Shown: positions 15,801 through 21,097 of the stretch, piece after piece
Position numbering within the stretch: the first letter of the stretch is position 1
Layout: each line of letters opens with the position of its first letter
Assembly: GCA_902464295.1 (NCBI GenBank)
Contig: CABQIW010000034.1
Location: 1-21,165 of the forward strand
Reading direction: 5' to 3'
DNA: 21,165 nt
Source of the DNA: an uncultured Eggerthella sp.
Lineage (GTDB): Bacteria > Actinomycetota > Coriobacteriia > Coriobacteriales > Eggerthellaceae
Made by a program: the position numbers and the translations under genes
The notes under the pieces: generated by a model
Seen by the model: only the letters and a program-made list of their open reading frames with translations
Told to the model about the DNA's origin: nothing
Database searches by the model: none

Positions 15801-15965
15801 AGCTTCTGAATCCCCTGAAGTTCCTGAAACCGCCGAACCCCCCGGAATCGCACCAAACAGCGCTCCGCCGAACACGAGCGCGCAGATAACGAGCGCCGCG
15901 AACAGCATACGACGAACAGAAAAGACGCACGTAGCGTCACGTTTTTGAACATCCGTTGAACGCAC
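12861..15965 (-). CDS. Hybrid sensor histidine kinase with two solute-binding sensor domains and two receiver domains
   Basis: A 1034-residue BvgS/EvgS-like hybrid kinase. An N-terminal membrane helix (about 18-43) is followed by two periplasmic SBP_bac_3-like domains (about 85-200, starting EVRIGYYYGD; about 235-450, starting GSITLGYLSGNLP), a second helix (about 466-488), a HisKA dimerisation domain with His529 in NMSHDIRTPLN, an HATPase with NAIKYTPEGG, DNGIGM and GTGLGM boxes, and two receivers with phospho-acceptors D819 (IIDWIMPGMDG) and D961 (VFMDMQMPVMSG). No HPt domain follows the second receiver. The start is a GTG at 15965 with AAAGAG upstream; ATG at 15908 is an alternative. Likely senses an amino acid or similar small solute; no cognate response regulator is adjacent. 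It diverges from fbp. Confidence 0.92.
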   Translation of the reverse strand: MRSTDVQKRDATCVFSVRRMLFAALVICALVFGGALFGAIPGGSAVSGTSGDSEASAIANASQGSGVFADQAFAAPDQSFSEDNSKEVRIGYYYGDAALQDGFSDDERKSGYAYEYYQRLAPYAGWDYTYRYLTRSEAIEALRNGEVDIVAGINKTPQLEEEFLFSSADMGLDGNPLYFAVNKNRGDLLAELNQAQEDLLTNDPNFLAENRKKYYANSGMTTALTKEEHAWLEEKGSITLGYLSGNLPISGHDDQGKPTGVLGSALPIMEEYLGIPIKTKAFDSRYAMREAIKNNEVDVIFPVYADAWSREKENLYQTTPLVEDRIMVAYTGDYDDNVLKRVGSTEAAIGQQEFLEQYDPDAELVNYPSRDEAFRAMSRGEVDSVIGNASIMQLFIAEHPEYDSFNTAYLEASEGFSFAVSRDDPTLAVIMQEATQQIDDTLITNAMIRYSEARAPFSLVEVIRHYALPLLVIGLVIIATIVILFLRYRKQVNIFNEHQAAAREALQTALDAADNASAAKTSFLSNMSHDIRTPLNAIIGMTAIAGANIDDTKRVKDCLAKISSSGKHLLSLINEILDVSKIESGRIELSEEPFDLSVMLKDLVDINRPQADAKRQKMIIRVKDIVHEEVIGDHVRLQQIYTNLVSNAIKYTPEGGTIDITLEEKNAGSAKIAQYDFTVKDNGIGMSKEYLPHVFEAFSRAERKEVAEQQGTGLGMPIALSAARMMNGDIEVKSQLGKGSTFTATVFLKIAELDESVYEEFVDLPVLIVDDDEVVCESTHIMLQDLGMKPEYVLSGREAVDRLVDAEAAGEQFFAVIIDWIMPGMDGVQTIREIRKRTNEDVPIIVISAYDWTEIEKEARQAGASFFVSKPLFKSRLKQLFVELLGAEPAQKDIEEKLDVSEIDLSGKRGLLAEDNELNAEVAAAFLEAAGFELERALNGQEALEMVRDHEPGYYDCVFMDMQMPVMSGLDATRAIRDLPREDTDYDALPIFAMTANAFVDDVRKAKEAGMNGHFAKPLDFTVLLTTLHQYLNK

Positions 15966-16145
15966 GAGAATAACTCTTTCATTTTTTTGATTGACCCTAT
16001 AAGTAAGTCTAGCCTTACTGTCGCTAAAAAGTAAGCAAGATGAAAGATTTTTCGAAATTCGTCTACGTTATACTTACTAATTAATAGGGCAGTTGCGTGG
16101 ACAATAAGCTACGTCCCCGTTGTCCCTCCGATGAACAGGAGAAAC
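15966..16145. promoter_or_regulatory. Divergent region between hybrid kinase and fbp with four AGTAAG half-sites
   Basis: AGTAAG occurs at 16002-16007 and 16030-16035, and its complement CTTACT at 16014-16019 and 16073-16078. The first two make a 6-bp inverted repeat with a 6-base spacer. The last overlaps TATACT (16069-16074), the best -10 for fbp. This arrangement suggests a regulator binding site controlling one or both genes. Confidence 0.4.
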
Positions 16146-18128
16146 ATGAACGCACAGAATAAACAGCAGCTCCAAACCCTTCATGCGCTCTATCCTACGC
16201 GTGAAGAGGCGGCCGCCGAAGTAGCACGCCTTTCCGCAGCCGCGCATCTTCCTAAAGAAACAGAATTCTTCGTCTCTGATATCCATGGCGAATTCGCCGC
16301 GTTCTCTCACATCTTGCGCAACGCTTCTGGCGGCATTCGCGAGCTCATCGATTTCGTATTCGAAGATGGTCTTTCCGAAGACAAGAAGTGCACGCTCGCT
16401 TCGCTCGTCTATTACCCCGAAGAGCGCGCTGCCATCGATGCCGAAGCGGCGATCGATGAATCGGCCTACTATTTCGGTGCAATTGTGGAACTGGTCGCGC
16501 TTGCGCATCCGCTTGTGCTGCGCCATACGGCTGAGCGCGTCTACGACCTGCTCCCGCCAGAATATGCCGTGCTCATCCGCGCGCTGCTCGTGCACTGCCA
16601 CTACGCGCATAAGCCTGAAGGCACGCCCGAGATCGCAAAGTCCTACGAGCCCGATCTCTACGCGAATGCGCTCATCAACAGTGTCATCGAAACCGGCATC
16701 GCACCCGACATCATCGTGGCATTGGCAGAGCTCATTCAGCACCTGGCGGTTGACCACCTGCACATGGTGGGCGATGTCTATGACCGCGGCCCGTACCCCG
16801 ATCTCATCATGGAAGAGCTCATGCGCTTTCCGTCCATCGATATTCAGTGGGGCAACCACGATGCAGTGTGGATGGGTGCGGCGCTGGGCCAGTGGGGCTG
16901 CATCGCACACGTGGTGCGCAACTGCGCGCGCTATGGTAACCTTTCCATTCTGGAAGATTCCTACGGCATCAACCTGCGTCCGCTCGCAACCTTCGCGCAA
17001 ACTGCCTACGCCGAAGACCCCTGCGTGGGTTACGCCCTGAAGGGCGATCCGGGCCTTACGCCTGAAGAGCATCGCCTGAACGTGCAGATCCAGAAGGCTA
17101 TGGCTATCCTGCAGTTCAAGGTGGAAGCCCAGCTCATCGACGAGTATCCGTCCTTCGGCCTCGAAGATCGCAAGCAGCTTCACACCATCAAGTTCAGTTC
17201 CGAGACCGATGCGAATGGTAACCCCACCGCGGGTACTGTCGAAGTTGACGGCATTGAATACGCCATCACCGACCCCGTGTTCCCTACGGTGGATTGGTCC
17301 GACCCCTACAAGCTTACATCCGAAGAAGAGGCGGTCATGACCTCGCTTGCGCAAGCCTTTATCGGTTGCGAGAAGCTCCAACGTCACATGCAGTTCATGC
17401 TTGATGTGGGTAGCCTTTACACTATTTATAATGGCAACTTGCTCTTCCACGCCTGCGTGCCGCTGAACCCCGATGGCTCGCTTAAAGAGGTAGACGTGTT
17501 CGGCACTATCTATAAGGGTCGCGCACTCTTCGATGTCTTCGACCAGTATGTGCGCGACGCGTTCTACAGCCCCGACCCTGAACTGCGCAAACGTGGCAAA
17601 GATCTTATCTGGTACATGTGGCTTGGCGCAGGTTCGCCGCTCTTCGCGAAGAGCAAGATGGCCACGTTCGAGATTTATCTGGTGGCCGATAAGGCCGCGC
17701 GCAAAGAGGTGAAGAACCCCTTCTATACCCTCTTCGATGAAGAGGCAGTCTTCAATGGCATCTTCGAAGACTTCGGGCTCGATCCGAAAACTGCGCACAT
17801 CGTGTGCGGTCACGTGCCCGTTAAGGTGAAGGATGGGGAAGACCCCGTGAAGTGCAACGGCAAGGTGTTAACGATCGATGGTGGCTTTTCAAGCGCTTAT
17901 CAGGGAACAACAGGTATTGCAGGCTTCACGCTCATCTATAGTTCGCAGGGGTATTTCCTCGATGCGCATAAGCCGCTGCCTTCCACGCAGGAAGCGATCG
18001 ATGAGCGCCTTGATATCTTCTCGGAGCGTCGCGATGTTCAGCTTGCGTCTGAGCCCATCTTGGTCGCGCAAACCGATCTGGGATCTGCCATCGAAGAGGA
18101 GATCGATGCCCTCACCATGCTCCTCTAA
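16146..18128 (+). CDS. fbp: Class III fructose-1,6-bisphosphatase
   Basis: A 660-residue gluconeogenic enzyme hydrolysing fructose 1,6-bisphosphate to fructose 6-phosphate, of the large FBPase type first known from Bacillus (calcineurin-like metallophosphatase core). Metal-binding motifs are complete: SDIHGE with D45, GDVYDRG at 209-215, GNHD at 236-239, and a late CGHVPVK. Length matches the family. The ATG at 16146 is preceded by CAGGAGA; an ATG at 16131 lies upstream of that site and is rejected. It stands alone on the plus strand; the large palindrome follows 13 bases past the stop. The gene supports growth on non-sugar carbon such as amino acids, in keeping with an asaccharolytic anaerobe (inference). 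Confidence 0.96.
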   Translation: MNAQNKQQLQTLHALYPTREEAAAEVARLSAAAHLPKETEFFVSDIHGEFAAFSHILRNASGGIRELIDFVFEDGLSEDKKCTLASLVYYPEERAAIDAEAAIDESAYYFGAIVELVALAHPLVLRHTAERVYDLLPPEYAVLIRALLVHCHYAHKPEGTPEIAKSYEPDLYANALINSVIETGIAPDIIVALAELIQHLAVDHLHMVGDVYDRGPYPDLIMEELMRFPSIDIQWGNHDAVWMGAALGQWGCIAHVVRNCARYGNLSILEDSYGINLRPLATFAQTAYAEDPCVGYALKGDPGLTPEEHRLNVQIQKAMAILQFKVEAQLIDEYPSFGLEDRKQLHTIKFSSETDANGNPTAGTVEVDGIEYAITDPVFPTVDWSDPYKLTSEEEAVMTSLAQAFIGCEKLQRHMQFMLDVGSLYTIYNGNLLFHACVPLNPDGSLKEVDVFGTIYKGRALFDVFDQYVRDAFYSPDPELRKRGKDLIWYMWLGAGSPLFAKSKMATFEIYLVADKAARKEVKNPFYTLFDEEAVFNGIFEDFGLDPKTAHIVCGHVPVKVKDGEDPVKCNGKVLTIDGGFSSAYQGTTGIAGFTLIYSSQGYFLDAHKPLPSTQEAIDERLDIFSERRDVQLASEPILVAQTDLGSAIEEEIDALTMLL

Positions 18129-18141
18129 GTCGACAAACTGC

Positions 18142-18202
18142 GTGATAGGGGTCGTGTAATTCGACACATCGCAGATGTGTCGAATTACACGACCCCTATC
18201 AC
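18142..18202. repeat. 61-base near-perfect palindrome, copy 2 of an intergenic repeat
   Basis: Two perfectly complementary 29-base arms (18142-18170 and 18174-18202) around GCA. The arm core is the same ~24 bases as in 6694-6748, while the outermost and innermost bases differ between copies and differ in a compensated way (TTA../..TAA against GTGA../..TCAC). It lies 13 bases after the fbp stop, behind the same GACAAACTGC lead-in. It may act as the fbp terminator. Confidence 0.9.
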
Positions 18203-18249
18203 CTCTATCACGGCAACGACCCCCTAGCATATGATCCCTAGCGCTCTTG

Positions 18250-18287
18250 AAAACGCACGTTTGACGTGCGTTTTCTTAAGTCAAGAC
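18250..18287. terminator. Bidirectional hairpin, left copy of a 38-bp direct repeat
   Basis: AAAACGCACGT (18250-18260) pairs perfectly with ACGTGCGTTTT (18264-18274) around TTG, giving a terminator with T runs on both strands. The 38-base unit, through CTTAAGTCAAGAC, recurs at 19109-19146 with a single difference, so the toxin-antitoxin pair is bracketed by it. Confidence 0.85.
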
Positions 18288-18329
18288 TTGTTTGTAAACG
18301 CATAAACAGCTATACTATAAATGCGTTTA
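18288..18329 (+). promoter_or_regulatory. Promoter and inverted-repeat operator of the RHH/PIN toxin-antitoxin operon
   Basis: TTGTTT (18288-18293) and TATACT (18311-18316) are spaced by 17 bp, a good sigma-70-type promoter. A perfect 9-bp inverted repeat TAAACGCAT (18295-18303) / ATGCGTTTA (18321-18329) straddles the -10. Ribbon-helix-helix antitoxins commonly repress their own promoters through such repeats. AGGAG at 18329-18333 is the ribosome site. Confidence 0.65.
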
Positions 18330-18343
18330 GGAGCGTGATCCAA

Positions 18344-18634
18344 ATGGCAACGAAAACATTTTCAAGCAGGGCAGACGCAGAGAAACTTGCGTATGCGGAT
18401 GCGCTTGCAAAAAAGGAATATGGCATGTCGTTCGGCCAGTATTGCGGCACGGTGTTGCTCAATGGTATCGAGCAAACCGGCGAATTGCCTCGTTATAAAA
18501 ATGAAGACGAGTTCGAACGGAAAAAACGAGCAATAGAATTCATGAAGAATTTCTCTTCCTATCCGCACGATGAACGTATCGGCAGAATGACAGACGAAGA
18601 GCTTAAAGATCTTATAGCGAGTCGTTATGAATAG
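18344..18634 (+). CDS. RelB/DinJ-like (ribbon-helix-helix) antitoxin
   Basis: A 96-residue antitoxin candidate. The N-terminal half (ATKTFSSRADAEKLAYADALA, then YGMSFGQYCGTVLLNGIEQTGELP, shown in two parts) has the strand-helix-helix layout of MetJ/Arc-type proteins, with the GMSFGQY turn like the GLS.S.A turn of RelB/DinJ. The charged C-terminal half (residues 50-96) should bind the toxin. The start is ATG 18344 with AGGAG ten bases upstream; an upstream ATG at 18266 falls inside the terminator hairpin and ahead of the promoter. It overlaps the toxin gene by 8 bases, as in most such pairs, and probably represses the promoter at 18288-18316. Confidence 0.72.
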   Translation: MATKTFSSRADAEKLAYADALAKKEYGMSFGQYCGTVLLNGIEQTGELPRYKNEDEFERKKRAIEFMKNFSSYPHDERIGRMTDEELKDLIASRYE

Positions 18635-19070
18635 AAAACTACTGGTAGATACTAATATCTTTTTGGATGTTGCGATCGATGCGCGCGAAGAGCATGTTCC
18701 AGGAGTCCTTCTTTGGGATGAATTTCTCTATGGTGAAATAGAGGGATATGTAGCAGCAACATCGCTCAAAGATGTTTATTACATTCTCAGCAAATATGAA
18801 GGCGAGTCTCGTTCGCGTGGTTTTATCGAGGCTATACTAAAAATCTTTCAGGTGGTACCTGTTGATGCTCCTATTTGCAATACTGCGATCAGATCCAACG
18901 AGCCAGATTTTGAAGACGGTATCGTGCGTGAATGCGCGGAGGGCATACCGGTAGACTTTATCATTTCTCGAGATAAAAATGCTTTTGGACGCTCGTATAT
19001 CAAAAGCCTTACAGCTCAAGAATATCTCGATTTCTTTTGCGACATCGAAGAGATCGAACTCCCAAAATAG
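18627..19070 (+). CDS. PIN-domain toxin (VapC-like ribonuclease)
   Basis: A 147-residue PIN domain covering the whole protein. Acidic metal ligands are visible: D8 in LLVDTNIFLD, D49 in AATSLKDVYYIL, the cluster D94/E96/D97 in PDFEDGIVRECA, and D116 in FIISRDKNAF; the ending SLTAQEYLDFF fits the PIN_3 branch. Such toxins are Mg-dependent ribonucleases that cut tRNA, rRNA or mRNA when the antitoxin is degraded. All catalytic residues seem present, so it should be active. The ATG at 18627 overlaps the antitoxin's last codons by 8 bases, giving translational coupling. A CCGG-loop hairpin and the second copy of the 38-bp repeat follow. Confidence 0.85.
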   Translation: MNRKLLVDTNIFLDVAIDAREEHVPGVLLWDEFLYGEIEGYVAATSLKDVYYILSKYEGESRSRGFIEAILKIFQVVPVDAPICNTAIRSNEPDFEDGIVRECAEGIPVDFIISRDKNAFGRSYIKSLTAQEYLDFFCDIEEIELPK

Positions 19071-19072
19071 AA

Positions 19073-19101
19073 GACGAACCACCCGGTCGTCCGTCACTTT
19101 T
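19073..19101 (+). terminator. CCGG-loop hairpin after the PIN toxin
   Basis: GACGAAC (19073-19079) pairs with GTCCGTC (19089-19095) with one wobble, loop CACCCGGTC, then ACTTTT. Another member of the recurring family; with the repeat at 19109 it gives two terminators in a row. Confidence 0.5.
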
Positions 19102-19108
19102 GAGAACT

Positions 19109-19146
19109 AAAACGCACGTTTGACGTGCGTTTTCTTATGTCAAGAC
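19109..19146. terminator. Bidirectional hairpin, right copy of the 38-bp direct repeat
   Basis: Identical to 18250-18287 except for one base (CTTATG against CTTAAG). The 11-bp stem (19109-19119 with 19123-19133) has T runs on both strands and can stop the rightward toxin operon and leftward transcripts from the HigA side. Confidence 0.85.
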
Positions 19147-19263
19147 CTCAATCATTTCAGATTTATAGCTTTTTGCTAATGAGAGCGCAACTACGTGCGG
19201 CATAGCGGCAGGATCAAAGGTCTTGAGCTGAAAAGTTGTTTCTAAATTTAGCCAAAACAGAAT
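19135..19263 (-). pseudogene. Fragment of a broken reading frame, HigA-like 'FWLNLE' start
   Basis: On the minus strand a 42-codon stretch without a start codon is open from 19263 to a TAA at 19135. It begins ILFWLNLETTFQLK and continues with normal-looking coding sequence (DPAAMPHVVALSLAKSY). The FWLNLE piece resembles the FWLNLQ segment of HigA-type XRE antitoxins, but the rest is not recognised. It lies just beyond the ancestral end of the HigA gene and runs into the 38-bp repeat. Probably the 3' remnant of a lost gene; support is modest. Confidence 0.35.
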
Positions 19264-19273
19264 TCAACCCCTA

Positions 19274-19342
19274 TTAAAGTGCGGCGAGCGCTTCAAGGGG
19301 CTGGACAGCCTCGATCTCGGCACGATGAAGTTCTAAAGAATT
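19274..19342 (-). other. In-frame tail of HigA behind a premature stop
   Basis: Immediately after the TAG at 19345-19343 the same frame stays open for 22 codons, NSLELHRAEIEAV then QPLEALAAL, to a TAA at 19276-19274. Composition and codon use match a helical HigA C-terminus, and the combined length (106 codons plus stop) is normal for HigA. Confidence 0.65.
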
Positions 19343-19594
19343 CTAAATATCTACTTTAGCCTGCATATTCATCCAGAATTGTGGGGTAGTGCCAAACAAA
19401 CGACCAAGCTTCAAGCACATTTCTGGGCTAAGGTTTCTACGCTCGCGCACGATATCATTCACGGTCTGTCGAGTAACCCTGAGCTTTTCAGCAAGTTTTG
19501 CCACACTCAGATCGAGCCCAGGCATATAGTCTTTGCGCAGAAATTCCCCAGGATGAATAGGCTTCCGGGAAACAACGATTATATCTTCACTCAT
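19343..19594 (-). CDS. higA: HigA-family XRE antitoxin, truncated by an amber codon
   Basis: An 83-residue HigA-type antitoxin. The family signature is clear: IHPGEFLRKDYMPGLDLS at the N-terminus, the HTH KLAEKLRVTRQTVNDIV (about 33-49), then RRNLSPEMCLKLGRLFGTTPQFWMNMQ (in two parts, 52-78). It ends AKVDI-TAG, where relatives read a Trp (YDLW-like), and coding sequence continues behind the stop. A TGG to TAG change would explain this. GAGGAG gives the ribosome site. No HigB toxin lies directly upstream or downstream, so it is an orphan or belongs functionally to the chaperone operon 43 bases upstream. It may still bind DNA, since the HTH is intact. Confidence 0.82.
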   Translation of the reverse strand: MSEDIIVVSRKPIHPGEFLRKDYMPGLDLSVAKLAEKLRVTRQTVNDIVRERRNLSPEMCLKLGRLFGTTPQFWMNMQAKVDI

Positions 19595-19637
19595 GACAAA
19601 CTCCTCTAACTAAACTAACAAGCTACCCGGTAATCTA

Positions 19638-20108
19638 TTAGCTATCTTGATTTTCGTTTGCGCTTTCTCTTTCGAGCAGAGCATAAGGATATATTGGCGG
19701 AATAGTCTGTTTTCCAATAAGGCTTTCGGCTGTAATGCTCTCGATGACGCTCCTGATCTTGCCATATGCTATCGAGATTCCGTTGGCTCGAGTAATTTGC
19801 TCAGATTCGGCTTCCGAAAAATCCTCGGTAGATTTTAATGGGGCAGCTGTAGTGATTCCAACCTTACAAGACGCGATAAAGAACGTAGATGATTCTAGTT
19901 TTTTGTGCTCTCGCTTGATAACTACTTCAAGAACAGCCTCACAACGCAAACAGTCGTTTTCAATAAACGATCTACCTCGTTTGTACCTTGTTATAAAAAC
20001 CTGCTCAAAATCTTCTTTATCTTCAACTGCATCAAATAGTTTGAATTCAACTCCGAGTATCTTTGAATCAAGGATTTTTATCGGAGCAAGGAGATTTTTT
20101 GTACTCAT
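19638..20108 (-). CDS. SecB-like chaperone of a probable toxin-antitoxin-chaperone operon
   Basis: A 156-residue protein with the SecB pattern: a first strand pair (IKILDSKILGVEFKLFD), a long strand region (CEAVLEVVIKREHKKLESSTFFIAS), an acidic spacer (STEDFSEAESEQI), then ANGISIAYGKIRSVIESIT leading to TIPPIYPYALL, which matches the N-x-L-F-P-Y-x-R-x-x-I helix and the following Pro-rich loop of SecB. SecB holds proteins unfolded; in TAC systems a dedicated copy protects the antitoxin. The start overlaps the stop of the XRE gene by 4 bases (ATGA), so the two are coupled. Homology is judged by eye from pattern, not by score. A solitary SecB in a Gram-positive-like genome next to an XRE gene is itself typical of TAC. 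Confidence 0.65.
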   Translation of the reverse strand: MSTKNLLAPIKILDSKILGVEFKLFDAVEDKEDFEQVFITRYKRGRSFIENDCLRCEAVLEVVIKREHKKLESSTFFIASCKVGITTAAPLKSTEDFSEAESEQITRANGISIAYGKIRSVIESITAESLIGKQTIPPIYPYALLERESANENQDS

Positions 20109-20671
20109 GCTGCAACTGCCTCTCTCATTGCTTCGGCATTGGAAAGCTGTTCAGATTCTACTAAGGGTTGCTTCTCTTCACCTCGTATCGCCTCTTCTTC
20201 GGCAAAATCTACGAGTGCATATTCTACTGAGCTTTCTATTGCGATTTCCCTCTCTGAACAGAACAGCTCTTTTGTTCTATATGAAGAAACAGTATCTTCG
20301 TTCATCCATTCATCTACGATAGGACCCATAGAAAGTGAACTGAGCTCTTTATTTTCGTCTGCAAGGGGCATATAGCGCGGTTTTGAGATTGGAACCATCT
20401 TAAGATCCTCGAAATCGCATCCAAGAGCTGCAGCAACTTTTGCGATAGTCTTTAGCGAAAGGTTTGCTCCTGCAGTGAGCATCTTTGATACAGCTGCCGG
20501 AGAAACATCAAGGAGCTTCGCTAAATCTTTTTGCTGCAAATTGAGCTCTTTAAGTCTTAGAAAAACCCCAATTTGAAAGCTTAACTGGAGTTTCAATAAA
20601 ACTGAACTAAGGCTTGGTGGGATCGGTTCATCCAAACCGAGTATTTCTTCAGCAGTAGGACATCTATCCAT
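20105..20671 (-). CDS. XRE antitoxin with long C-terminal extension (chaperone-addiction type)
   Basis: A 188-residue protein. Residues about 34-91 form an XRE helix-turn-helix: GVFLRLKELNLQQKDLAKLL, DVSPAAVSKMLTAGANLSLKT, IAKVAAALGCDFEDL (shown in three parts). An N-terminal stretch (PTAEEILGLDEPIPPS) precedes it, as in HigA relatives that follow a RelE/Gp49 toxin. The C-terminal ~95 residues are acidic, low in hydrophobic core and probably disordered, the place where TAC antitoxins carry the chaperone-addiction sequence. The ATG at 20671 lies 3 bases after the upstream gene's stop, with GGAGTG as ribosome site inside that gene. Likely the DNA-binding repressor of the operon and the antitoxin. 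Confidence 0.75.
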   Translation of the reverse strand: MDRCPTAEEILGLDEPIPPSLSSVLLKLQLSFQIGVFLRLKELNLQQKDLAKLLDVSPAAVSKMLTAGANLSLKTIAKVAAALGCDFEDLKMVPISKPRYMPLADENKELSSLSMGPIVDEWMNEDTVSSYRTKELFCSEREIAIESSVEYALVDFAEEEAIRGEEKQPLVESEQLSNAEAMREAVAA

Positions 20672-20674
20672 TGT

Positions 20675-21088
20675 TCATTCACTCCATTCAAGAAGAACTT
20701 CTACGATTTTTGCTTTCTCCTTAACACTTTGAGCAGCTTTGGTGGTGCTAGTGTGCTTGTGTGCTTCAAAGGCATCCAGCATGACAATTAATTCATTCTG
20801 CATGCTGTTGTAGCTTAAAACGCGCCACAAATCGGAGAACTTTCTAATCTCAATCAGACGTGAGACAGAGCTCTTTATCGAATCGAAATAATGCGTACTA
20901 AATCCAAATTCAAGACCATCTTTATAGCCTAAAACACCAATCATGCTGAAGACGGAAATAAGTTTCTTATACGTTTCCGGATCCTTTTTGAAACGTTTTT
21001 CAAGGATGTTCTTCCCTGATACATCAGTTGCGTTAACGAGAAGAAAGAAGAAATGCGTGATCTTCTCGATATCCCATTTTTGATCCAT
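20675..21088 (-). CDS. Candidate RelE/HigB (Gp49-like) toxin, first gene of the chaperone operon
   Basis: A 137-residue protein not surely recognised. Its second half follows the RelE/Gp49-HigB pattern: SRLIEIRKF (about 76-84), LWRVLSY (87-93), ELIVMLDAFEAHKHTST (99-115), then a long charged C-terminal helix; family members read L-x-E-L-R, Y-R-I-L-Y, I-V-L-L-H-G-F-x-K-K-T. The first half is helical and specific to this protein, and the KKT pair is replaced by AHKHTST. Position directly ahead of an XRE gene and a SecB-like gene supports a toxin role. The start is uncertain: ATG at 21088 has GGAGG ten bases upstream; 21094 and 21097 are alternatives. If a toxin, it should be an mRNA-cutting, ribosome-linked nuclease. 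Confidence 0.55.
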   Translation of the reverse strand: MDQKWDIEKITHFFFLLVNATDVSGKNILEKRFKKDPETYKKLISVFSMIGVLGYKDGLEFGFSTHYFDSIKSSVSRLIEIRKFSDLWRVLSYNSMQNELIVMLDAFEAHKHTSTTKAAQSVKEKAKIVEVLLEWSE

Positions 21089-21097
21089 TCGCATCAT

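Noticed and set aside
16077..17813. Long minus-strand open frame (578 codons) opposite fbp
   Set aside because: Antisense to a complete class III fructose bisphosphatase; His/Arg/Val-rich shadow sequence without motifs.
19232..19336. Plus-strand open stretch ending RFKGLDSLDLGTMKF
   Set aside because: The opposite strand explains it better as the in-frame HigA tail, which matches family length and continues the upstream frame.
19595..19637. Search for a HigB toxin directly upstream of the truncated HigA
   Set aside because: Only 43 bases separate it from the SecB-like gene; there is no room for a toxin and no remnant is seen.
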